A stretch of 17,565 nt of DNA from Treponema sp. (lineage in GTDB: Bacteria; Spirochaetota; Spirochaetia; Treponematales; Breznakiellaceae). The notes below the pieces were generated by a model, which ran no database searches, was not told the origin of the DNA, and worked only from the letters and a program-made list of their open reading frames with translations. Positions within the stretch are counted from its first letter, which is position 1. Each line of letters opens with the position of its first letter. The position numbers and the translations under genes were made by a program. This document shows, piece after piece, positions 11,804 through 17,565 of the stretch. Location: NCBI GenBank assembly GCA_031264395.1, contig JAISEB010000070.1:1-17565 (forward strand), written 5' to 3'.

Positions 11804-14260
11804 ATGAAAAAAATGTTGCTAAAACTGGCGGTTCCGGCGGTGATTATCGCGCTGACGTTTTTTGCGGACTGCTCGAATCCCCTGGGCGGGGGTAAGGATA
11901 CCTCGCTCCTCATTCTCCCCGGCGGGAACAACGGATCTTCCGGTGTTGCGGTAACCGGGGTAAGCCTTGATCAACCAACGCTTACCCTTGGCGCGGCAAT
12001 CGGTATGGCAGCCCTGATCCCCACGGTAACACCCGATAACGCCACGAACAAAAACGTAAGCTGGTCAAGCGATCACGAAGAATACGCTACGGTGAACAAT
12101 GGCGTGGTAACCGCTGTGGCGGCGGGGACGGCAATAATTACGGTCACTACCGCAGACGGCGGATACACGGCTGACTGTACCGTAACGGTAACGGACTACG
12201 CCATAGGTTTGGACCAACCGGGAACCTTTACCTTCACGGAGGTTACTGAAGGTTACACGGCGCAGACCCCCGTAATCGTAACGGTAGAAAACACGGGGAA
12301 CCAGCCGACCGGGGCATTGGCGGTAACGCTTTCGGGGGACGACTACACTTCCTTCACCCTAAGCACACCATCGATAAGCGATATTGCGGTAAGCGGAAAC
12401 GACAGTTTCACGGTGGTTCCCAACACAGGGCTGGGTATAGGGATATATACGGCAACGGTAACGGTGAGCGGCGGCAACGGCATTTCCGCATACTTTGATG
12501 TGAGCTTTACGGTGAAGCCTGTCGTCTATACCATAAGCGGGACAATTACCAGAAACATGCCGGCCGGCCCGGCGGCGGGCGCGTCCGTACAGCTTAAACA
12601 GGGCAGTTCAAATACCGGTTCCGCGGCAATCACGGAGGCGGACGGAAGCTATACCATAAGCGGCGTAGAGGCGGGGAATTACACGATTGAGGTATCCCTT
12701 GCGGGTTACACTACCGGAACAATTCCCGCGTTCAGCGTGGCGGGGGATGTTACGGGCAAAGACCTCGAACTGCTTAAAATATACAGCGGCCCGGCGCTTT
12801 TTGTAAAACCTTCGGCAGAGGGGGACGGATCGGGTTCTTCCTGGGCCAACGCTTCGGACGATATTCAGGCCATGATAGATAAAGCCGCCGCTTCCGGGGG
12901 AAGCCTCAGCGAAATATGGGCAGCCGCCGGTACCTATAAACCGGCCCATGTTCCGTCGGCCGCAGGTAGTAATACACGTGACAGGACCTTTTTGCTGAAA
13001 GCGGGGATAAAGCTCTACGGCGGCTTCTTGGGAACCGAAACGCTGCTATCCCAGCGTAACTGGACAAGTAATCCAACCATTTTAAGCGGCGATTTTAATG
13101 ATAATGACGGCGGCAATGCCATGGATGGTTTTACCGGCATGACGGAAAACGCGTATCACGTGGTACTGGGGGTGAATATACCGGATGACGGAGAGACCGT
13201 TCTGGACGGTTTTACCATACGCGGGGGAAACGCGGATACGGGTAGCAGTATCATCATTGTAGGCAATACAACTTACCGTTACTGGGGCAGCGGCATGTTC
13301 AACTACGAATCCTCGCCGGTTCTGACCAATGTAACTATTTCGGGGAATCAGGGAGACCGCGGCGGCGGCATGGCCAACTACAGTTCCTCACCGGTTCTGA
13401 CCAGCGTAACCATTTCGGGGAATCGGGCAAACGGCAGCGGCAGCAGTGGCAACGGCGGCGGCATGTTCAACTACAGTTCCTCGCCGGTTCTGACCAGCGT
13501 AACCATTTCGGGGAATCAGACAAGCAACAACGGCGGCGGCATGGCCAACTGGTCCTCCTCCTCGCCGGTTCTGACCAACGTAACCATTTCGGGGAACCAA
13601 GCACCCGACGGCGGCGGCATGTTCAACGAGAGCTCCTCGCCGGTTCTGACCAACGTAATCATTTCGGGGAATCAGGCAAACGGCAATGGCAACGGCGGCG
13701 GTATAGCCAACTGGTCCTCCTCCTCGCCGGTTCTGACCAACGTAATCATTTCGGGGAATAAGGCCGGCCAGGGCGGCGGCATGTACAACCGCTCCTCCTC
13801 CTCGCCGGTTCTGACCAATGTAACCATTTCGGGGAATCAGGCAGGCTACGGCGGCAGCGGCGGCAGCGGCATGAGTAACTACTCCTCCTCGCCCCAAATC
13901 CGCAACAGCATTATTTGGGGAAACGGAACGAGTATTCCTAATATCAACGGCAGCACCTCTTCCTACACCTATAGCCTGGTTGAAACTCTGAATCCTTCCG
14001 GTTCACAGGATGGCGGGGGCAACCTGAACGGTACATCTGCCGCGAACGATCCCCTGTTTGTGAACCCCAAGGCTTACACGTCCGCGCCGTCTACAGAGGG
14101 CGACTATCATTTACAGGGAAGCAGTCCCGTTATTAACGCGGGCAGTAACAGCTTTTACAACCTGGCGCAGACACCCGACCTTTCCGGGATTACCACCGAC
14201 CGCGACGGTAATCCGCGCTTCAAGGGCGCCGCGGTGGACATGGGGGCAAACGAGTGGTGA
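11804..14260 (+). CDS. Large surface lipoprotein with Ig-like domains and right-handed beta-helix repeats
   Basis: This is probably an outer-surface or periplasm-facing lipoprotein; adhesion or carbohydrate binding is inference. In order (numbered from ATG 11804): a signal peptide ending FFADC with lipid Cys23 (a loose lipobox); a BIG2-type Ig domain about 49-130 (VTGVSLDQPTLTLG, VSWSSD, GVVTAVAAGTAIITVT); a second beta-sandwich about 133-237; a carboxypeptidase-regulatory-like domain about 241-325 (ISGTIT, EADGSYTISGVEAGNYTIEV); and a beta-helix region to the C-terminus, as in choice-of-anchor Q proteins. The helix includes eight GGGM-N-SSPVLTNVTISGN units (13286-13930), reminiscent of chlamydial Pmp repeats, and ends in DRDGNPRFKGAAVDMGANEW. 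GTG 11801 is an alternative start, but the AAGGGG spacing favours ATG 11804. There is no autotransporter barrel. It is monocistronic between two terminators. Confidence 0.88.
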   Translation: MKKMLLKLAVPAVIIALTFFADCSNPLGGGKDTSLLILPGGNNGSSGVAVTGVSLDQPTLTLGAAIGMAALIPTVTPDNATNKNVSWSSDHEEYATVNNGVVTAVAAGTAIITVTTADGGYTADCTVTVTDYAIGLDQPGTFTFTEVTEGYTAQTPVIVTVENTGNQPTGALAVTLSGDDYTSFTLSTPSISDIAVSGNDSFTVVPNTGLGIGIYTATVTVSGGNGISAYFDVSFTVKPVVYTISGTITRNMPAGPAAGASVQLKQGSSNTGSAAITEADGSYTISGVEAGNYTIEVSLAGYTTGTIPAFSVAGDVTGKDLELLKIYSGPALFVKPSAEGDGSGSSWANASDDIQAMIDKAAASGGSLSEIWAAAGTYKPAHVPSAAGSNTRDRTFLLKAGIKLYGGFLGTETLLSQRNWTSNPTILSGDFNDNDGGNAMDGFTGMTENAYHVVLGVNIPDDGETVLDGFTIRGGNADTGSSIIIVGNTTYRYWGSGMFNYESSPVLTNVTISGNQGDRGGGMANYSSSPVLTSVTISGNRANGSGSSGNGGGMFNYSSSPVLTSVTISGNQTSNNGGGMANWSSSSPVLTNVTISGNQAPDGGGMFNESSSPVLTNVIISGNQANGNGNGGGIANWSSSSPVLTNVIISGNKAGQGGGMYNRSSSSPVLTNVTISGNQAGYGGSGGSGMSNYSSSPQIRNSIIWGNGTSIPNINGSTSSYTYSLVETLNPSGSQDGGGNLNGTSAANDPLFVNPKAYTSAPSTEGDYHLQGSSPVINAGSNSFYNLAQTPDLSGITTDRDGNPRFKGAAVDMGANEW
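13286..13930 (+). repeat. Eight intragenic beta-helix repeats (75-93 bp units)
   Basis: Units begin at 13286, 13361, 13454, 13532, 13610, 13694, 13772 and 13862. Each encodes a Gly-rich turn, Asn, a Ser cluster, then PVLTNVTISGN; the last unit is degenerate (PQIRNSIIWGN). A core of about 40 bp is almost identical at the DNA level across the first seven, whereas the Gly/Asn-rich joints vary in length, always in frame. This suggests recent copy-number change by recombination. Confidence 0.92.
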
Positions 14261-14306
14261 CAGGCACCGTTTTTGGGGGGTAGCCCCAGACTTTAGGCTG
14301 GGGCGT

Positions 14307-14375
14307 AGGGGGGCCGGGCGCCAGGGCGGCTGTATGCCGCCGGCGGTATGGAAACAGGCCCCCCTCAATTTTTTT
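14307..14375 (+). terminator. Intrinsic terminator after the beta-helix lipoprotein gene
   Basis: Outer arms AGGGGGGCC (14307-14315) and GGCCCCCCT (14357-14365) are perfectly complementary; an inner GGCGGC/GCCGCC stem (14325-14330 with 14336-14341) fills the loop. Seven T follow at 14369-14375 after CAA. A smaller hairpin (GCCCCAG/CTGGGGC, about 14283-14303) lies just before. The inverted 59-bp repeat B begins at the next base. Confidence 0.75.
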
Positions 14376-14434
14376 AAATGTATATTATGTCCGTGTTGGT
14401 CCGCGTCGTCCGTGGCTGTTTTGAATTCGGAATT
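14376..14434 (-). repeat. 59-bp dispersed repeat, copy B, inverted relative to copy A
   Basis: The reverse complement matches 11175-11233 at 56 of 59 positions. It starts exactly after the T-run of the terminator and ends about 90 bp before the next gene. Together with copy A it brackets the beta-helix lipoprotein gene. Confidence 0.9.
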
Positions 14435-14525
14435 GCTTTCGTTTTGGGAAGCCGCCCCTCCGGGCCGTTTGCCGGTATCGCCAAAACCACTAAACCGGGG
14501 TATATTTGGTTCATTGAAGAAGATC

Positions 14526-15584
14526 ATGGGAACGAAGGTTATTCCGGTGAAATTCAGCAAGACCGCCATGTTCCTTTTTTTCGTTCTTTTGTCGATCTTT
14601 TCACACCCGCCGTCTTTTGCCCATGATATTTCCGGGGAAACGGTCTTCAGGGCCTACCAGCACACCTACCCCGGCCTTGTAAGCGGCCTTTCTTTTCAGA
14701 AAGGCGACTGGACAATCAGGGCGGGAAACGAGACCTGGTACTGGGCGGGAGGCCGCCTTCTTCCTTCTTCCCTTCGCGGCGAAGAAGAACACTGGAGCGC
14801 CCATCATTTTGAACTGTACCCCGAAACGGCCCCTTCCCCGGAAGACTATTCATCCCGGTTCGTAGAGAGCCTCCGCGATTCGGGCGGGGCGGAAGCCCGC
14901 CTTTCCCGCGACGATCAGCACCGGGGCTTTCAGGCGGTTCTGTACGGCGGCCTTACCCGCCGGGAGGTAGAGTCCAACATTGTACGGATGAATTTTCTGG
15001 GGAAGAACATAAACGTGCACCGCGGCATAACGGAAAACCTGAAACGGATTGACGGCGAAATACGAAAGATCGCGGCCGGAACAAACGTTACGGCGGCGGA
15101 AGCGGCCGAGACCGCCGCGTTCATCGCCTCCGTGGGCCAGATAGGGGGATACAACTGGCGGGAAATACGGGGCTCAAGGCGTCTCAGCTACCACCGCTGG
15201 GGGCTTGCCGTCGACATACAGCCGGCCGGTACGGGCGGGAAGGCGGTGTACTGGCTCTGGGAACAGCGGCGGAACCCCCTCTGGATGCTTATCCCCCAGG
15301 AAAGGCGCTGGAAGCCGCCTAACGGGGTAATCAGGGCCTTTGAAAACGAAGGCTTTATCTGGGGAGGCAAATGGCACCTTTTCGACAACATGCACTTCGA
15401 ATACAGGCCGGAACTTCACGAGATAAAACGGCTCATGGCCGCGCCCGGCCTTGTTATTCAGGGAGAAGACCGCCCCGGCCGCCCGGATTTACAGGACGGG
15501 CAGGATCTGCACCATATTTTTCCTAACCGGACAGCGCCGCCGCCGCGGCCCCGAAAAGGGACGCCTGCTCCACGGGGGAGATAA
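14526..15584 (+). CDS. Secreted M15 peptidase (M15_4/CwlK-like)
   Basis: This is a predicted zinc-dependent peptidase acting on peptidoglycan peptides outside the cytoplasmic membrane. The zinc site is SYHRWGLAVD (H223, D230) plus FDNMHFEYRPEL (H290, with D287 as likely catalytic partner), preceded by GFIWGGKWH, the arrangement of the Peptidase_M15_4 type rather than VanY. A signal peptide, MGTKVIPVKFSKTAMFLFFV and onward, has likely cleavage after A32; there is no lipobox. Residues 38-200 are a family-specific N-terminal extension with no domain I recognise. I chose ATG 14526 because it begins the signal peptide; the frame stays open to 14334, but that would translate repeat B. The ribosome site (GAAGAAG) is weak. 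The Pro/Arg-rich tail overlaps the convergent hexokinase gene by 62 bp. Confidence 0.86.
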   Translation: MGTKVIPVKFSKTAMFLFFVLLSIFSHPPSFAHDISGETVFRAYQHTYPGLVSGLSFQKGDWTIRAGNETWYWAGGRLLPSSLRGEEEHWSAHHFELYPETAPSPEDYSSRFVESLRDSGGAEARLSRDDQHRGFQAVLYGGLTRREVESNIVRMNFLGKNINVHRGITENLKRIDGEIRKIAAGTNVTAAEAAETAAFIASVGQIGGYNWREIRGSRRLSYHRWGLAVDIQPAGTGGKAVYWLWEQRRNPLWMLIPQERRWKPPNGVIRAFENEGFIWGGKWHLFDNMHFEYRPELHEIKRLMAAPGLVIQGEDRPGRPDLQDGQDLHHIFPNRTAPPPRPRKGTPAPRGR

Positions 15585-16872
15585 CATACGGGCACGGCTT
15601 GCCGCGCGTCAGCATAAGGTGAAGCCAGCCGTCCATGGCCCGGCGCATTCCCTTGTAGATCATGTAGGTGGTCCCCTCTATGGCGATGCGTACCGGCGCG
15701 AAGGGGGGAACGTCCTCCCTTACCCTCCGCACGGCGGCGGCGACCGCGGCGGCCGAAAGAAGCGCGCCCCGTTCGGTGATGATGGACGCGAGGTACTGAA
15801 CCGCCGCCAGCGCGTCCCTTTCGTCAAGGCCGAAGAGCCCGCCGACTGGGCCTTCCGCGGCAAGGGGGTTGTGCTGAAATTCGTTGAAATCCCTGGTCTC
15901 AAGCGAAGGCATGGCCAAAAGCTCCTCCGATTTTTTGAACCGTATGACCCCGTCCTTTACCGCCTGTTTAAGGATATGCAGGGTAAGGGGGCCGAGGTAC
16001 GCGCCGGAGGTGGCCTTTTCCAGCGTATAGGCGCCGGGGTTTTTTGTGGTCGCATCGTATTCAAAATCAAGGGAGCCCCGGCAGCGTATGGTAAAATTGC
16101 CCGTTTCGCAGACCACAATCTGGCGGCCGGAGCCTGACTCAAAGCCTATCTTGGGAATGGCCTTTTCAGGGTACGCCGTGTTAAAGCCCGTCCCCAAAAT
16201 ACAGCCTATTACAGGGCCCCCCTCCGCGCCGTATCTGTCCACGGCCTCTCCGTTCTCCCCGTCGGAGGGAATTTTCACCATTCCCGACAGCAAGGTGGCT
16301 ACCGTGTCGTTAAGCATTACGATGGGGCCCCCGTAATTAATGCCCCGGCGGCCAAGAGCTTCCCGCAGCCCCCGTCCTATGGCCTTGCCCACCAGTTCGG
16401 GGGCGTCCACTTCCTTGCTGAACGACATAAGGATGCCGTCGGCGTCACTGGTTATCTCCATAGGATAGGAAAAGGTGAAGCCTATTCCCGTTACGGGGCC
16501 CTTTTCGAGGAGGCCGGCGGCAAGGGCGGCTATCTCGTCAAAAAATTCCTTCTCCCCCGCCCTGCCCTTCGTGCCCGGCATGGAGGTCTTGACGGTTCCC
16601 TCGGCAAGGGCCTTTCCCTTTTCATCAAAACGAACAAGACTCGCCCGGAGGTTGGTGCCGCCCGCGTCCAGCGCCAGCACGGTCCTGCCGGCCTGTATTC
16701 TGGAAACGGGACTGATGTACGAAGGTATCATGGGAAGGCTCGATTTCTGGCCCTTAAGGCCCCGTTCCATATCAATCAGCACATCATGTACCAGAGCCAT
16801 GGGGTCCTGGCTGTCGTAGTGAAAACCGTAAAACCTGGCAAATTCGGAAAGCTCCTCCGTATTGAAGGACAT
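15523..16872 (-). CDS. Hexokinase, eukaryotic-type family
   Basis: This cytoplasmic enzyme uses ATP to phosphorylate glucose or another hexose at C6, the entry step of glycolysis. It belongs to the hexokinase_1/hexokinase_2 family, common in eukaryotes and found in treponemes but rare in other bacteria, which mostly use glucokinases or ROK kinases. Motifs in order: phosphate-1 LALDAGGTNLR (66-76), sugar-binding GFTFSYPM (131-138), catalytic LNDTVATLL with D189 (187-195), phosphate-2 GTGFNTAYPE (227-236), a SGAYLGPLTL segment (289-298) and the C-terminal adenosine loop IEGTTY (398-403). At 449 residues it has a full single-domain length. ATG 16872 follows GAGGTG. It is convergent with and overlaps the M15 gene. 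It could act on sugars from the mgl operon, but the genes are not co-transcribed. Confidence 0.94.
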   Translation of the reverse strand: MSFNTEELSEFARFYGFHYDSQDPMALVHDVLIDMERGLKGQKSSLPMIPSYISPVSRIQAGRTVLALDAGGTNLRASLVRFDEKGKALAEGTVKTSMPGTKGRAGEKEFFDEIAALAAGLLEKGPVTGIGFTFSYPMEITSDADGILMSFSKEVDAPELVGKAIGRGLREALGRRGINYGGPIVMLNDTVATLLSGMVKIPSDGENGEAVDRYGAEGGPVIGCILGTGFNTAYPEKAIPKIGFESGSGRQIVVCETGNFTIRCRGSLDFEYDATTKNPGAYTLEKATSGAYLGPLTLHILKQAVKDGVIRFKKSEELLAMPSLETRDFNEFQHNPLAAEGPVGGLFGLDERDALAAVQYLASIITERGALLSAAAVAAAVRRVREDVPPFAPVRIAIEGTTYMIYKGMRRAMDGWLHLMLTRGKPCPYVISPVEQASLFGAAAAALSG

Positions 16873-17026
16873 ACACGCACCTCACGCAGTCGTTTTTCCG
16901 GCATTCCCGCCGGCCGCCGGAAAACAGTCCGGGTCTCTTCTATTGTAACCCTTCCCCCCGGAAAATGAAAGGGAAATTCCGGGGGTGATTCCGCCACGAC
17001 TCTCCGGCCCAAAGCTTCCGGCCAGC

Positions 17027-17057
17027 AATTCCGAAATTAACCACGGACAGAACGGAC
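17027..17057 (+). repeat. CCACGGAC repeat module, copy E
   Basis: AATTCCGAAATTAA followed by CCACGGACAGAACGGAC. It shares AATTCCGAA and CCACGGAC with copies A and B, and its 16-bp CACGGACAGAACGGAC is found exactly, inverted, at 11244-11259. It forms the left end of a composite element that also includes 17186-17366. Confidence 0.8.
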
Positions 17058-17260
17058 TTGGTTTCAAATTTGCAGTTTGTCCCGGCAATTCTCCATTTAA
17101 TCAAAAACAGACACGAATGTTTATTTCGATATTCCGCAATGTAACCCTGAAATCTCTCCTTTGTTTGCCGGAAAGAAGAATTTTTAACCACAAGGTCGAA
17201 AAAGTCGAAAAAGTTTTTGTTCTCAAGTCCTTTTTTGACCTTCTTTTCTTCTACCTCTTT

Positions 17261-17366
17261 TCTTCTACTTCTTCGACTTCTTCGACTTCTTCGACTTTGC
17301 GGTGAATTCTTTCTTCAAAGCATGCTGCTTTAAGGGGAATTTTGACGCTGAAAAAGGCAAACGCCG
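17261..17366 (+). repeat. Intergenic repeat, copy D, with 9-bp tandem units
   Basis: It matches copy C (11291-11387) in the same orientation and includes three perfect CTTCTTCGA units (17268-17294), one more than copy C. An inverted partner, ACAAGGTCGAAAAAGTCG (about 17189-17206), lies about 60 bp upstream, so the element can fold back on itself. Shared right-hand motifs are TTCTTCAAAGCATGCTG and TTTTGACGCTGAAAAA. Confidence 0.88.
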
Positions 17367-17392
17367 GCGCCCGGCCGCGCCGGTGATTTTTG

Positions 17393-17421
17393 TTGACAAC
17401 CCCCGGGGCCCGTGGTATCAT
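17393..17421 (+). promoter_or_regulatory. Strong sigma70-type promoter
   Basis: TTGACA (17393-17398) and TATCAT (17416-17421) are separated by exactly 17 bp. Transcription would start near 17428, immediately before the operator-like palindrome. Confidence 0.78.
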
Positions 17422-17429
17422 GATTTTGG

Positions 17430-17443
17430 TGTAAACGATTACA
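17430..17443. promoter_or_regulatory. LacI/GalR-type operator
   Basis: TGTAAACGATTACA is a 14-bp near-palindrome centred on CG with a single asymmetric pair, matching the TGTAA-NCGN-TTACA pattern bound by LacI/GalR-family repressors. It lies at about +2 to +15 of the predicted transcript, a position where a bound repressor would block initiation. The repressor gene is not in the window. Confidence 0.6.
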
Positions 17444-17452
17444 TTTATATCG

Positions 17453-17565
17453 GTGATCATTATCGGAATGCTGGCGGCTTATATTCTTGCCCGCAAGAGG
17501 TTCAAGATTCTGCCTGTCATATACAGTTTCTTTATCGTGGGCGTAATGGTTCCGGTCCATACCAC
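17453..17565 (+). CDS. MalG-type sugar ABC transporter permease, apparently N-terminally truncated, 3' end outside the window
   Basis: The reading frame gives ITFISVIIIGMLAAYILA, then RKRFKILPVIYSFFIVGVMVP and VHTT. This matches the mid-section of CUT1 (MalG-like) permeases: the end of one membrane helix, the conserved AAYxLAR-x-xF motif, and the next helix ending in MVP. Full-length proteins have some 80 or more residues before this point, including the first helix. Here an in-frame TAA at 17432-17434 closes the frame just before the homology, which begins at about 17438. Possible starts are GTG 17453 and ATG 17468, neither with a good ribosome site. It may be a deletion remnant, a short variant, or an error in the assembly. 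I cannot see whether the C-terminus is intact. Confidence 0.55.
   Translation, partial: MIIIGMLAAYILARKRFKILPVIYSFFIVGVMVPVHT

Larger units (their letters stand above)
16873..17452. other. 580-bp intergenic region with hairpins, composite repeat and promoter
   Basis: Next to the hexokinase start lies an inverted repeat (TTTTCCGGC/GCCGGAAAA, 16894-16924), then a possible leftward promoter (TACAAT at 16947-16942, TTTCAT at 16970-16965, 17-bp spacing, weak) and a CCCCCGGAA/TTCCGGGGG inverted repeat (16955-16985). From 17027 to 17366 comes the composite repeat, and from 17393 the rightward promoter and operator. I see no gene before 17438; short leftward frames here are by-products of the repeats. 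Confidence 0.6.

Noticed and set aside
13388..13897. Leftward frame with repeated NRRGGG-type peptides
   Set aside because: It is the antisense shadow of the beta-helix repeats; it has no ribosome site, and the rightward frame has signal peptide and domain structure.
13286..13930. Regularly spaced repeats that look like a CRISPR array
   Set aside because: Repeats and joints are in one open frame, the joints are Gly/Asn-rich and low complexity, and there are no cas genes.
11175..14434. Insertion sequence or transposon ends for the 59-bp inverted repeats
   Set aside because: There is no transposase or integrase gene between or near them and no visible target-site duplication.
14334..14525. 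Upstream extension of the second M15 gene to ATG 14334
   Set aside because: It would translate the terminator T-run and repeat B; the signal peptide begins at 14526.
16940..17191. Leftward frame in the gap after the hexokinase gene
   Set aside because: It crosses the CCACGGAC repeat and inverted repeats, has no motif, and is explained by repeat sequence.

Overview
The window looks like chromosomal DNA of a spirochaete, most likely a gut-type Treponema or a close relative. This rests on an MglBAC-type sugar ABC transporter with treponeme-like sequence, a eukaryotic-type (non-ROK) hexokinase of the kind treponemes carry, several lipoproteins with loose lipoboxes ending in Ser-Cys or Asp-Cys, and G+C-rich coding DNA split by A+T-rich, repeat-filled intergenic stretches. 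The species call is an inference; no rRNA or tRNA gene is visible.

Layout. (1) 1-3229: the start of a leftward lipoprotein gene running off the left edge, a rightward lipoprotein M15 (VanY-type) peptidase, and a convergent leftward MATE efflux gene whose 3' end overlaps the peptidase by 50 bp. (2) 3230-4965: a secreted beta-rich protein of unknown function, a clean intrinsic terminator, then a DUF1016/YhcG-type PDDEXK nuclease gene that looks acquired and carries a perfect 27-bp palindrome. (3) 5192-11077: a five-gene rightward operon mglB-mglA-mglC, Zn-dependent dehydrogenase, aldo-keto reductase. (4) 11078-14525: a 726-bp repeat-rich gap with a C13 tract and terminator, then a large beta-helix lipoprotein gene with eight intragenic repeats, a terminator, and an inverted 59-bp copy of a repeat also found before the gene. 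(5) 14526-16872: a secreted M15 peptidase of a second type, convergent with and overlapping (62 bp) the leftward hexokinase gene. (6) 16873-17565: a second copy of the composite intergenic repeat, then a strong sigma70 promoter with a LacI-type operator directly followed by what looks like an N-terminally truncated MalG-type permease running off the right edge.

How genes may work together. The mgl operon imports a hexose, and the two co-transcribed oxidoreductases form the pair of a polyol route (aldose to alditol to ketose). The hexokinase nearby could phosphorylate the product. This is a hypothesis: the binding-protein pocket differs from E. coli MglB at three contacts, so the sugar may not be galactose. 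The beta-helix lipoprotein with intragenic repeats, a C13 tract upstream and flanking inverted repeats resembles a variable surface-protein locus.
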